Source: Pseudomonas fluorescens (GTDB taxonomy: Bacteria; Pseudomonadota; Gammaproteobacteria; Pseudomonadales; Pseudomonadaceae). Taken from it: a stretch of 64,000 nucleotides of DNA. Where the stretch lies: contig NZ_CABVIX010000001.1 in NCBI RefSeq assembly GCF_902498185.1, forward strand, positions 496,001 to 560,000. The letters are read 5' to 3'. Below the pieces are notes generated by a model. That model worked only from the letters and a program-made list of their open reading frames with translations, did not search any database and was not told where the DNA came from. The translations under genes were made by a program, and so were the position numbers. Position 1 is the first letter of the stretch; each line of letters opens with the position of its first letter. This document shows positions 25,888 through 34,651 of this stretch, piece by piece.

Positions 25888-25959
25888 ATGGCACCCGGTT
25901 TCCAGGGTCATCGTCCAGCGCCGTTTCCTGCTCGGGCGGGCCTTCCATCAGAGGTTCCT

Positions 25960-28900
25960 GTGAGTTTGCCTGACACCGAAAATGCCTTGGTCAGCATCGT
26001 TATTCCCGCCTACAAGCCCACCTGGTTCGAGGCGGCTCTGGCCAGTGCCTGCAGCCAGACCTACGCCCACCTGGAAATCGTCATCTGCGATGACAGCGCC
26101 GACGAGCGGATCGCAGCCGTGGTCCAGCGCGTGCAGGACACCAGCACGGCGTGCATTCGTTACCAACGCAATCCGCAGGCGCTGGGCGAATTGCACAACA
26201 CGGTGAAGTGCATCCAGCAGGCCCGCGGTCACTACCTCAAGTTCCTTCATGACGATGACGTGCTGGATCCTGACAGCGTCGCGCTCTTGGTACGGGCCAT
26301 CGAGGCAGCGCCAGGGATTGCCATGGCCTCTTCACGCCGCCGGCGGATAGACGAGCACGGCCAGCCGCTGGCCGATATTCTCGCCACCACCTTCCCGTTT
26401 GCCGAAGACGTGCGGATCGACGGCAAGGCACTGGTGTCACACCTGGTCGACGACACCCTCAACTTTATCGGCGAGCCCAGTTGTGTCCTGTGTCGGCGCA
26501 GCGATGTCCTGGCGTTCGGTGATCAGCTGATGTCCCTCAACGGCCGGTTGATCCACTGGGTTGGCGACTTGAGCGTGTACGCCAAGCTGCTGCAACTGGG
26601 CGACCTGGCATTCGTAGCGCGGCCCCTGACCGATTTTCGCGTCTCTACCGAGCAGTTCAGCCAATTGGGTCGCGATCAGCCGGGCATTGGTCAGCAGGGA
26701 CACGAGGATTTTCGCCAGCAGGTCCGCGCCCTCGGCTGGTACCAGGACCTGGGCGGGGCCGTACCGGTCTCGCCCTTGAGGCACCCCGAGGCCGTACAGG
26801 CGGTGGACCTGTCGCAGTGCCTGCATCACGCTTATCAAACGCAGATCAATCGGCAAGAACAACGGCACTGGTACGCCAGCCGCGTACCCAGCCCGGTTCA
26901 GACGAAACTGATCGAACAGCGCCTCGCCAGCTTCCAGGGGGGGCCGCTGATCGCTGTGGTGGTGCTTGACCCCTTGAGCCAGGCTGAGGCCTTGACCCGC
27001 ACGTTGAAGAGCCTCGAAGCGGCACGCCGCCAGTACGGCGCGTTGCGAGTCTTTGTACTCAGCACAGCCTCGCAATGGGGCGAGACAGACCCGCAGGTAC
27101 AGTACACGTGCCTTGCCGCTGCGGACTTCACCGCCCAGATCAACCGCATTGGCGGGCAGTCGGGCTGTCGCTGGCTGATGCTGCTGGATGCGGGCGACTG
27201 CCTGACGGCCAGTGGCTTGCCGCTGATAGGCCTGGAGCTGCTCGACGACCCGCAGTGCCGGGCGATCTACGCCGATGCGATGCTGGCGCAGGACGATACA
27301 CCCAGCCCGGCACTGCGGCCTGGTTTCAACCTGGATTACCTGCTCAGCAGGCCCGGACTGATGGCCCGCAACTGGCTGTACAACTGCCAGGCGCTGGACG
27401 AGGCGGGCGGCTTCGACCCGCGGTTCGCGCCGCACCTGGAGTTCGAACTGATCCTGCGCATGATCAATCAGCAGGGGCTGGTGGGCTTTGGGCACGTCAG
27501 CGAACCGTTAGTGATCAATCAACTGGCCGTCCCTGACGACAGCACGCTGCTCTGCGAAGCCGTCTGCGGGCATCTGCAGGCGCGCGGTTACCTGCAGGCA
27601 TCGGTCACCAGCCCACGGCCGGGGCACCTGAAGATCGACTACGGCCATCAACATCTGCCCCAGGTATCGATCGTGGTGGTGCTCGATGAGGATGTGCCGG
27701 CCTTGCAACGCTGCCTTATCAGTCTCCTGGAACACACCCGCTACCCGCATTACGACCTCGTCGTGGTGGACCACGGGTGCACGGACCCCGCTGCACAGCC
27801 TTGGCTTGACGCGACGCAACAGTTGCTGGGGGCTCGCTTGCAAGTGGTCAGCGCGGACCGCAGCACGGGGCGTGCCGGTGCGCTGAACCTGGGCGCGCAG
27901 CAGGCCACGGGCGAATACCTGCTGCTGTTGCGTGGCGACACGGTGTTCATGCAGGACCGGTGGCTGGACGAGTTGCTCAACCATGGGCAGCGCCCCGAGG
28001 TCGGGATTGTCGGCGCCAAGACCATTTCCACAGCGCGTAAGGTGACCCACGCCGGGATCGTCCTAGGCCTGGAAAACAGCGCCGGTCACGCCTTTGTCGG
28101 CCAGGCCATGCACTCGCCGGGCTACCTGGACCGGCTGCTGGTGGACCAGAACTACAGCGCCGTCTCTGACGTCTGCCTGCTGATCCGCAAGGACGTCTTT
28201 GACGCCGTAGAGGGCCTGGACAGCGATGCGTTCGATCAAGGCGGTGCCGATATCGATCTGTGCCTGCGGGTCGCCCACCAGGGTTACCTGACCGTATGGA
28301 CCCCACACGCCGCGCTAGTCCACGACACCCCAACGCCCGCAGTGCCCGAGGCATTGCGCGAGGCGTTCGTACGGCGCTGGGGTCCGCAACTGCCAAGGGA
28401 TCCCGCTTACAACAGCAGCCTGTCCCTGACCGACAGTGGCGGTTTCAAGCTGGCGGATGCGCAATTGTCCTGGCGGCCGCTTGCATGGAAACCGCTGCCG
28501 GTGATTCTGGCCAGGGCAGGCGATGTACACGGCTGCGGGCACTACCGGGTGATCCAGCCGCTGGATGCCTTGAAGGCCTCCGGCCGAGCGGACGGCGCGC
28601 TGGTCTATCGCGTGCCCGAGCCCATGCACCTGGAGCGTTATGCACCGGATACGCTGGTGCTGCAACGGCCAGTGGGCGAGCAGAGCCTGGCTGCGCTGCA
28701 ACGGGTCCACGCCTTCAGTCAGGTGTTCAAGGTCTACGAGCTCGACGACTACCTGCCCAACGTGCCAGTGCGCAGTGTGCACCGGGCCAGGATGCCCAAG
28801 GACATCACCCGTTCGTTGCGCAAGGGCCTGAGTTATGTCGATCGTTTCGTGGTCTCCACGGACGTACTGGCCCACGAGCTGCGAGACTTCCATCCGCACA

Positions 28901-29481
28901 TCCAGGTGGTCAGGAATCGCCTGGATCCGGGCTGGTGGGGCAACTTGCCCCTCAGCCAACGGCGCACTGCGGCGCGGGCCAGGGTCGGTTGGGCCGGAGG
29001 GTCGGGGCATACGGGCGATCTGGAGCTGATCGCGGGGGTGGTCGAGGCATTGGCCGATGAAGTCGATTGGGTATTCTTCGGCATGTGCCCTGAGCGCTTG
29101 CGACCCTTTGTGAAAGAGTTTCATCCAGGGGTTCGTATCGATCTGTACCCGGCGGCGCTCGCGAGGCTGAACCTCGACCTGGCGCTTGCACCCTTGGAGG
29201 ACAACCTGTTCAACGCCTGCAAGAGTAATCTGCGCCTGCTGGAATACGGCATCTGCGGCGTGCCGGTGGTGTGCAGCGACCTGGTCTGTTACCGCGGGGA
29301 CCTGCCGGTGACAACGGTGCGTAATCGCTTCCGTGACTGGGTGGAGGCGATCCGCATGCACCTGAACGACCTGGATGCCGCGGCGCTGGCGGGAGACACG
29401 CTGCGCGAGGCGGTCAAGCGTGACTGGATGCTCGACGAGCGCGCGCTGGGCGAATGGCAGAGAGCCTGGCTGGCGGACTGA
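25960..29481 (+). CDS. Multi-domain glycosyltransferase, probable flagellin glycosyltransferase
   Basis: This large cytosolic protein probably adds sugars to the flagellins on either side. From GTG at 25960 (site AGAGG) it has 1173 residues. A first GT2 domain lies at about 10-220 (VSIVIPAYKPTWFEAAL, metal-binding DDD in FLHDDDVLDPDS), a degenerate second transferase-like stretch at about 330-520, another GT2 domain at about 560-800 (VSIVVVLDEDVPALQRCLIS), and a C-terminal GT-B-like domain at about 840-1160 (LVLQRPVGEQSLAALQ, NLRLLEYGICGVPVVCSDL). Such multi-domain enzymes next to fliC are known from P. syringae (fgt genes). No chaperone or sugar-synthesis gene is beside it. It has its own sigma54 promoter, and no membrane segment. 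Confidence 0.85.
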   Translation: MSLPDTENALVSIVIPAYKPTWFEAALASACSQTYAHLEIVICDDSADERIAAVVQRVQDTSTACIRYQRNPQALGELHNTVKCIQQARGHYLKFLHDDDVLDPDSVALLVRAIEAAPGIAMASSRRRRIDEHGQPLADILATTFPFAEDVRIDGKALVSHLVDDTLNFIGEPSCVLCRRSDVLAFGDQLMSLNGRLIHWVGDLSVYAKLLQLGDLAFVARPLTDFRVSTEQFSQLGRDQPGIGQQGHEDFRQQVRALGWYQDLGGAVPVSPLRHPEAVQAVDLSQCLHHAYQTQINRQEQRHWYASRVPSPVQTKLIEQRLASFQGGPLIAVVVLDPLSQAEALTRTLKSLEAARRQYGALRVFVLSTASQWGETDPQVQYTCLAAADFTAQINRIGGQSGCRWLMLLDAGDCLTASGLPLIGLELLDDPQCRAIYADAMLAQDDTPSPALRPGFNLDYLLSRPGLMARNWLYNCQALDEAGGFDPRFAPHLEFELILRMINQQGLVGFGHVSEPLVINQLAVPDDSTLLCEAVCGHLQARGYLQASVTSPRPGHLKIDYGHQHLPQVSIVVVLDEDVPALQRCLISLLEHTRYPHYDLVVVDHGCTDPAAQPWLDATQQLLGARLQVVSADRSTGRAGALNLGAQQATGEYLLLLRGDTVFMQDRWLDELLNHGQRPEVGIVGAKTISTARKVTHAGIVLGLENSAGHAFVGQAMHSPGYLDRLLVDQNYSAVSDVCLLIRKDVFDAVEGLDSDAFDQGGADIDLCLRVAHQGYLTVWTPHAALVHDTPTPAVPEALREAFVRRWGPQLPRDPAYNSSLSLTDSGGFKLADAQLSWRPLAWKPLPVILARAGDVHGCGHYRVIQPLDALKASGRADGALVYRVPEPMHLERYAPDTLVLQRPVGEQSLAALQRVHAFSQVFKVYELDDYLPNVPVRSVHRARMPKDITRSLRKGLSYVDRFVVSTDVLAHELRDFHPHIQVVRNRLDPGWWGNLPLSQRRTAARARVGWAGGSGHTGDLELIAGVVEALADEVDWVFFGMCPERLRPFVKEFHPGVRIDLYPAALARLNLDLALAPLEDNLFNACKSNLRLLEYGICGVPVVCSDLVCYRGDLPVTTVRNRFRDWVEAIRMHLNDLDAAALAGDTLREAVKRDWMLDERALGEWQRAWLAD

Positions 29482-29488
29482 GCCCGTA

Positions 29489-29520
29489 AAAAACGCCCCT
29501 GGATGAAGAGGGGCGTTTTT
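29489..29520. terminator. Bidirectional terminator, glycosyltransferase / flagellin 2
   Basis: A 12-bp stem (AAAAACGCCCCT / AGGGGCGTTTTT) with an 8-base loop lies 8 bases after the glycosyltransferase stop. It has T tracts on both strands, so it can end the + transcript and the convergent flagellin 2 transcript. Confidence 0.9.
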
Positions 29521-29554
29521 CGTGAAGCACTATCAACAGATGAAGCGGTCCGGC

Positions 29555-30427
29555 TTAGCCCAGCAGGGACATCACCATGCCTGGCATCTGCCCGGTCTGC
29601 TTGAGCATCGAGATGCCCGACTGCATCAGCATCGAGTTCTTGCTCATCATCGAACTCTCGCTGGCGAAGTCCGCATCCATGATCCGGCCGCGGGCCATCT
29701 CGGTGTTGTCTTTCATGTTGGCCAGGTTGTTGGCGGTGTGGTTCAGGCGATTGATGTTGGCACCGAACTGGCCGCGCAGCTTGCCAACGTTGTCCAATGC
29801 GGTAGTCAATTTGCCAATCATGTCGTTGGCACCGCTCACGTGGTCAATTTCGGTACCGACTGCGGTGCCCTTGTAGTTGCTCGACACGGCAGTCAGGCTA
29901 TTACCCAGCTCTGTGGTACCGCTACTGACGTTCATCTTCAGTGTTTCAGTAGCGGTTGCACCGATCTGGAACTGGATGGCACTGCCGAACTTGCCGCCGG
30001 AACCATCTTTGTTGAACAGTTTCTCGCCGGCGTAAGAGGTGTTTTCCATGATGTTGCCGAGCTCTTTACCCAGCTCGTCATACTCGGCCTGCATCGACTT
30101 GCGGTCGTCATCGCTGTTGGTTCCGTTCGCCGATTGAGTGGCGAGGTCTTTCATGCGCTGCAGGATGTCGGTCATTTCGCTGAACGCGCCATCGGCGGTC
30201 TGCAGCAGCGAGGAGGCGTCGCTGACGTTGCGCATGGCCACGGCCATGCCTTTGGTCTGAGCGCTCAGGCGAGTAGCGATCTGCAGGCCGGCAGCGTCGT
30301 CGGAGGCCGAGTTGATGCGCAGGCCGGTGCCCAGGCGCTGCTGGTTGATGGCCAGGGCGTTGTTGGTCTTGTTGAGGTTGGTCTGGGTCAGCAGCGATGA
30401 GTAGTTGGTATGGACGGTCAGGGCCAT
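29555..30427 (-). CDS. lafA: Lateral-type flagellin 2
   Basis: This second flagellin (290 residues from ATG at 30427, MALTVHTN) has the same N- and C-terminal polymerisation domains as flagellin 1. The centre (about 140-212) differs clearly, with KDGSGGKFGSAIQFQIGATA and a Thr/Gly-rich stretch. The frame is open back to 30484, but the chosen ATG matches flagellin 1 and has an AAGGAA site. Two flagellins, as lafA1/lafA2 in Aeromonas, may make a mixed filament. The gene arose by duplication; strong sequence identity at the ends points to recent duplication or ongoing gene conversion. Confidence 0.95.
   Translation of the reverse strand: MALTVHTNYSSLLTQTNLNKTNNALAINQQRLGTGLRINSASDDAAGLQIATRLSAQTKGMAVAMRNVSDASSLLQTADGAFSEMTDILQRMKDLATQSANGTNSDDDRKSMQAEYDELGKELGNIMENTSYAGEKLFNKDGSGGKFGSAIQFQIGATATETLKMNVSSGTTELGNSLTAVSSNYKGTAVGTEIDHVSGANDMIGKLTTALDNVGKLRGQFGANINRLNHTANNLANMKDNTEMARGRIMDADFASESSMMSKNSMLMQSGISMLKQTGQMPGMVMSLLG
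30020..30427. repeat. Direct repeat, flagellin 5' part (copy 2)
   Basis: Partner of 25221-25628, about 97% the same and in the same orientation, 4.8 kb apart. Recombination between the copies would delete the glycosyltransferase gene and fuse the flagellins. Confidence 0.85.
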
Positions 30428-30485
30428 GAGGGCGTTCCTTGAATGAGTGGAAACAGCGAAGGGTTTTCCCGCTGTTACTCGCAAG

Positions 30486-30511
30486 GGCGACCCACAAGGC
30501 GTGCTGGTTAA
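30486..30511 (-). promoter_or_regulatory. Candidate sigma28 (LafS) promoter of flagellin 2
   Basis: Minus-strand TTAAC-N15-GTCGCC ends 59 bases before the flagellin 2 ATG, nearly the same distance as before flagellin 1. The sequence around the element is not otherwise conserved, so the match is not simply carried over from the duplication. Confidence 0.55.
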
Positions 30512-30586
30512 ATGTATTTTCAGTTTGTGGCCAGCGGTTTTCTGATCAGGGCCCCGGGTGCGGCGGGCCTGGACAGGGTGGAAGGC

Positions 30587-31753
30587 CTATGCCGCCACAG
30601 CCAGAACGGCTCTGGAGCGCCAGGCGAAGGCCAGGACCATCAGCAGGCCCAGGCCGGCCATGGCGGCTCCGGCCAGGGAGATCGCCGCAAAGCCCAGCCC
30701 GGCGTTGATCACCGCGCCGCCGAGCGCGGCACCCAGCGCATTGCCAAGGTTGAAGGCGCCGATGTTCACCGCCGAGGCCAGATTGGGGGCGTCCTTGGCG
30801 GCTTCCATTACACGCATCTGAAGCGGAGGCACCAGGGCAAAGCTGGCAACCCCCCATACCAGGATGCTCACGGCAGCCGGGAGCGGCCAGCGCATCAGCA
30901 GGGTGAATGCCAGCAACACAAGCATCAGCACGCTCAGCGAGACGATCAGGGTGCGGTCGATCGAACGGTCCGCAGCCTTGCCCCCCCATACGTTGCCCAA
31001 GGTCAAGCCCACGCCGAACAGCACCAGCATGGCGGTGATGAAGGTCGTGGAGGCGTGGGTCTCGCTGCTCAGGATCGGCGCTATGTAAGTGAAGACGGTA
31101 AACATCGCTCCCGAGCCGACCACGGTCAGGGCCAGCGCCGCCAGTACCGGCCCGCGGCCCAATACCCGGATTTCGGCCAGCACACCGTTGCTTTTCGGCA
31201 GGGGCACATTGGGCAAGGCGAACCACAGCGCGGCCATGGTCACCAGACCCAGGCCGGCGATCCCCCAGAACGCAGTGCGCCAGCCGAGCAACTCACCAAA
31301 CCAGGTAGCCAGGGGCACCCCTCCGATGGTTGCCAGTGTGAGTCCCATGAACATCGCGGCGACTGCACCTGCACGTTTGTCCGGGGCGACCACGCTGGCC
31401 GCTACGATGGCACCCACGCCAAAGAACGCGCCGTGGTTGAGTGAGGTGACGACGCGGGCGACCAGCAGGCTGTAGTAATCGGTCGCCAAGGCTGACATCA
31501 GGTTACCCAGCGTGAAAATCGCCATGAGCCCGATCAGCAGGTAACGCCGGGGGATCTTGCCCGTCGTCAGGGTCATCAGTGGCGCGCCCAGCAGTACCCC
31601 GATGGCATAAGCGCTGACCAACAGGCCAGCAGCGGGAATGGAAACGCCCAGATCGGCAGCGATGCCCGGCAACATGCCCATGGGGGCGAATTCTGTAACG
31701 CCTATGCCGAAGGCACCGGTGGCGAGCGCTAACAAGGGTGGGTTGATACGCAT
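30587..31753 (-). CDS. MFS transporter, DHA1 (drug or sugar efflux) family
   Basis: This 388-residue inner-membrane protein has about 12 hydrophobic segments and the MFS motif between segments 2 and 3 (PLMTLTTGKIPRRYLLIG). It begins MRINPPLLALATGAFGIGVTE with FAPMGMLPGIAADL, typical of the AraJ/YdhP-like efflux group. A longer frame reaches 32035, but ATG at 31753 has an AGGAGG site 6 bases ahead. It probably exports a small molecule; the substrate cannot be read from sequence. The divergent LysR gene 94 bases away is its likely regulator. Confidence 0.85.
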   Translation of the reverse strand: MRINPPLLALATGAFGIGVTEFAPMGMLPGIAADLGVSIPAAGLLVSAYAIGVLLGAPLMTLTTGKIPRRYLLIGLMAIFTLGNLMSALATDYYSLLVARVVTSLNHGAFFGVGAIVAASVVAPDKRAGAVAAMFMGLTLATIGGVPLATWFGELLGWRTAFWGIAGLGLVTMAALWFALPNVPLPKSNGVLAEIRVLGRGPVLAALALTVVGSGAMFTVFTYIAPILSSETHASTTFITAMLVLFGVGLTLGNVWGGKAADRSIDRTLIVSLSVLMLVLLAFTLLMRWPLPAAVSILVWGVASFALVPPLQMRVMEAAKDAPNLASAVNIGAFNLGNALGAALGGAVINAGLGFAAISLAGAAMAGLGLLMVLAFAWRSRAVLAVAA

Positions 31754-31847
31754 GGAGACCTCCTGATTCATGCCGCAAATTTTACAATCCCTCCTATGGC
31801 GCCGGTAGACTGGGTTGTGGACAAACACCTTTGCGCGAGAGGCATAA

Positions 31848-32741
31848 ATGGATTTCAGCGGCAGGTCGGGAGAGATGGCGGTATTTGCCACAGTGGCGCA
31901 GCAGGGCAGCTTGTCGGCTGCCGCGCGGGAACTGGGGCTGACGCCCTCGGCTGTCAGCCGGGTCATCGCACGCACCGAACAACGTCTGGGCACCCGCCTG
32001 CTGCTTCGTACCACCCGGGCGATCAGCCTTACCACCGAGGGCGAGACCTACCTGCGTGGCGCCCGGCGCATCCTGGCCGACATGGCAGAGGTCGAGGATG
32101 CCGTCGCCGATCAGGGCGTGCCCAAGGGCCGTTTGCGAGTGAGCGCCGCCCTCGGCCACGGTCGCTTGGCCATCGTGCCACTGGTGGCGGCCTTCAGCGC
32201 CCGCTATCCGAATATCACCGTCGACCTCAGCCTGGGCGACGAAGTCGTCGACATTCTGGGCGGCGAGGCCGATGTGGCGGTGCGATTTGGCCACCTGCCA
32301 GACAGTCCGCTGTCCGCACGCCTTCTCGGCGACACCGGCCAGGTGGTGGTCGCTTCACCTGAATATCTTCAGCGCCATGGCACGCCCCAGGAACCGGAAG
32401 ATCTGCTGCGGCACAACTGCCTGCGCTTCAACTTCCGGCGCGCCGAATCCAACTGGTCCTTTACCCGCGACGGCAGCGAGTTTTCCCTCAAGGTCAGGGG
32501 CAACATCGAGTGCAGTAGTGGCGAAGCGCTGGCGCAGCTGGCTCGGGTAGGTGCCGGAATCGCGCGCATCGGCGAGTTCAGCGTGGCTGAGGACTTGCAG
32601 CGGGGCGATCTGGTGCCATTGCTGGAGGCACGGAACCCCGGCGACAGGGAACCGATCAATGCAGTGTTCGTGGGCGGTCCGGCCATGCCGGCGCGGGTTC
32701 GGGTGTTCGTCGACTTCCTGGTGGAGCACCTCCAGGTCTAG
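31848..32741 (+). CDS. LysR-family transcriptional regulator
   Basis: This 297-residue protein has an N-terminal winged helix-turn-helix (about 8-68; FATVAQQGSLSAAARELGLT PSAVSRVI in sequence order) and a C-terminal effector-binding domain (about 95-295). It is divergent from the MFS exporter gene, and the 94 bases between them should hold both promoters and LysR sites. The start has a GAGAGG site. It likely controls itself and the exporter; the inducer is unknown. Confidence 0.9.
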   Translation: MDFSGRSGEMAVFATVAQQGSLSAAARELGLTPSAVSRVIARTEQRLGTRLLLRTTRAISLTTEGETYLRGARRILADMAEVEDAVADQGVPKGRLRVSAALGHGRLAIVPLVAAFSARYPNITVDLSLGDEVVDILGGEADVAVRFGHLPDSPLSARLLGDTGQVVVASPEYLQRHGTPQEPEDLLRHNCLRFNFRRAESNWSFTRDGSEFSLKVRGNIECSSGEALAQLARVGAGIARIGEFSVAEDLQRGDLVPLLEARNPGDREPINAVFVGGPAMPARVRVFVDFLVEHLQV

Positions 32742-32978
32742 GCAGTTGCGTTAGGCGCGCGGGCAAGTTCGTTCACTGTTTGCGTACTCAGATGAGGCCT
32801 TGAACCCCGCGCATGGGGAGGAACAGGCAATAACCTGTCGGTTGTCAAGCTGAACCATGATCTAGTCTGGATGATCTGACCCTGTTCGAAGTAGTGCGAA
32901 CGCCTGCGTTCTCCCGCCAGGGCGCCCATCGAAGGCTGCCCGGTGACTTCAAACCGTATGACCGATGAGGGCTGCATC
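32742..32978. other. Intergenic region before the paoABC-like operon
   Basis: This 237-base stretch must hold the promoter of the aldehyde oxidoreductase genes. No clear terminator, operator or promoter stood out. Confidence 0.4.
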
Positions 32979-33656
32979 ATGAGCGATTCGAGTGAAAAGG
33001 ATTCTCCCGGCAAGAAGGCCGAGGCTCCACTGTTCCACGAACTGGTTACCCCATCACGACGCAATTTCCTGCGCACTATCGGTATCTCCGGCATGGCTGC
33101 GGCCACTGCTCCCGTCTGGGCGCAAGCCGCGCAGCTGCAGGCCTCCATCGATGACAGCGAAAAGCCGCTGGCCAAGGGCGAGCAGCGCATCACACTCAAG
33201 GTGAATGGGCAGGCACATACGCTCAACGTCCCTGGCAATGCGGTACTGCTCGACGTGCTGCGAGACCGCTTGCAACTCACCGGCACCAAGAAGGGCTGCG
33301 ACCACGGCCAGTGCGGAGCGTGCACCTTGCATGTCAATGGCCAGCCGGTGAACAGCTGTCTGTCGCTGGCGGCCATGCACCAGGGTGATGAAATCACCAC
33401 GATCGAGGGCCTTGAGCAAAATGGTCAGTTGCATCCCATCCAGGAAGCGTTCTGGGCCCACGATGCGTTTCAGTGCGGCTACTGCACTTCGGGGCAGATG
33501 ATGACTGCCGCAGCAATCATCAAGGACCCGAACATCGGCGCTGACGATGCCAGTGTCCGGGAGGCCATGAGCGGGAATATCTGCCGCTGCGGTGCGTACA
33601 AGAACATCCTGGCCGCCGTGCAGGATGCCCGTGCCAAAGTACAAGGAGTCAGCTGA
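32979..33656 (+). CDS. paoA: Periplasmic aldehyde oxidoreductase, [2Fe-2S] subunit (PaoA/YagT-like)
   Basis: This is the small electron-transfer subunit of a xanthine-oxidase-family enzyme. The 225 residues start with a Tat signal (S26-R27-R28-N-F-L-R followed by a hydrophobic stretch), then a plant-type [2Fe-2S] domain with [15 protein letters not shown] and a second domain with CGYCTSGQ and CRCGAY. ATG at 32979 has a GAGG site; an upstream in-frame GTG at 32943 is less likely. E. coli PaoA is likewise exported by Tat carrying its partners, so the complex probably works in the periplasm oxidising aldehydes. It overlaps paoB by one base. Confidence 0.9.
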   Translation: MSDSSEKDSPGKKAEAPLFHELVTPSRRNFLRTIGISGMAAATAPVWAQAAQLQASIDDSEKPLAKGEQRITLKVNGQAHTLNVPGNAVLLDVLRDRLQLTGTKKGCDHGQCGACTLHVNGQPVNSCLSLAAMHQGDEITTIEGLEQNGQLHPIQEAFWAHDAFQCGYCTSGQMMTAAAIIKDPNIGADDASVREAMSGNICRCGAYKNILAAVQDARAKVQGVS

Positions 33657-34651
33657 TGAGAGCCTTGGAATACACCCGTGTAGCCAGTCCCGAGCAGGCG
33701 ATTTCCCTGCATTCGAGTAGCGAGGCCACCGCCTTTCTGGCCGGCGGCACAACGCTGCTCGACCTCGTCAAGCTCGACATCATGCAGCCTGACCGCGTGG
33801 TCGATGTCCACACGCTGGGGCTGAACCGGATCGAGACCTTGGCGGACGGGCGCACGCGCATTGGCGCCATGGTCACCAATACCGAGCTGGCCTACCATCC
33901 GCGAATCAGGAATGACTACGCCGTGCTCTCGCAAGCGTTGCTGTCCGGCGCCACCACGCAACTGCGCAACAAGGCCACCACAGGCGGCAACGTCATGCAG
34001 CGCGTGCGGTGCAACTATTTTCGCGATGGCGTCTCGCCCTGCAACAAGCGCACACCGGGCTCAGGTTGTGCGGCTATCGGTGGTCATAACCGCAGCGTGC
34101 ATGCGGTGCTGGGCACCAGCGATAGCTGTATCGCCACCCATCCCTCCGACATGTGTGTCGCCATGGCGGCCATCGGTGCCACCGTGGAGGTCCAGGGCCC
34201 GGCAGGCAAACGGGAAATCGATTTCCTGGACTTCCACCTGCTGCCCGGCACCACGCCCTGGAAGGAACATGCGCTCAAACCTGATGAACTGATCACCCAC
34301 GTGACCTTGGACGCACCGCTGCGGGGCAGTACGTCTGGCTACCTGAAACTGCGTGACCGCGCTTCCTATCAGTTCGCCTTGGCCTCCAGCGCCGTGATCC
34401 TGCTGATGGATGGCCAGGTCATACGCGAGGCACGCGTCGCATTGGGCGGCGTAGGGACCAAGCCATGGCGCGCACTCGAAGCAGAGCGCGCATTGCGAGG
34501 ATCCGCCGCTACCCCTGCCAACTTCTCCAAGGCAGCCGCGATAGCCCTGCAGGGTGCGGTGCCTTATTCGCACAACGGCTACAAGATCCCACTGGGACAG
34601 CAGGCCATCGTGCGCAACCTGACGACACTGGCCACAGGAGATGCAGCGTGA
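33656..34651 (+). CDS. paoB: Aldehyde oxidoreductase, FAD subunit (PaoB/YagS-like)
   Basis: This 331-residue subunit passes electrons through FAD. The FAD-binding domain of the CO-dehydrogenase medium-subunit type is shown by FLAGGTTLLDLVKLDIMQP and GATTQLRNKATTGGN. Cysteines in CNYFRDGVSPCNKR and CAAIGG match the extra [4Fe-4S] cluster found in PaoB but not in most relatives. No signal peptide, consistent with co-export on the PaoA Tat signal. It overlaps paoC by four bases. Confidence 0.9.
   Translation: MRALEYTRVASPEQAISLHSSSEATAFLAGGTTLLDLVKLDIMQPDRVVDVHTLGLNRIETLADGRTRIGAMVTNTELAYHPRIRNDYAVLSQALLSGATTQLRNKATTGGNVMQRVRCNYFRDGVSPCNKRTPGSGCAAIGGHNRSVHAVLGTSDSCIATHPSDMCVAMAAIGATVEVQGPAGKREIDFLDFHLLPGTTPWKEHALKPDELITHVTLDAPLRGSTSGYLKLRDRASYQFALASSAVILLMDGQVIREARVALGGVGTKPWRALEAERALRGSAATPANFSKAAAIALQGAVPYSHNGYKIPLGQQAIVRNLTTLATGDAA

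Larger units (their letters stand above)
25629..25959. other. Divergent intergenic region, flagellin 1 / glycosyltransferase
   Basis: This 331-base gap has no supported gene. It holds the flagellin promoter-like element (25689-25714), the GGAAGC palindrome (25750-25764) and the sigma54 promoter of the glycosyltransferase gene (25872-25887). Open frames across it are GC-driven and unconvincing. Confidence 0.75.

Noticed and set aside
25647..25911. Overlapping open frames between flagellin 1 and the glycosyltransferase
   Set aside because: Both strands are open by base composition; promoter and palindrome elements occupy the space and none has a start signal.
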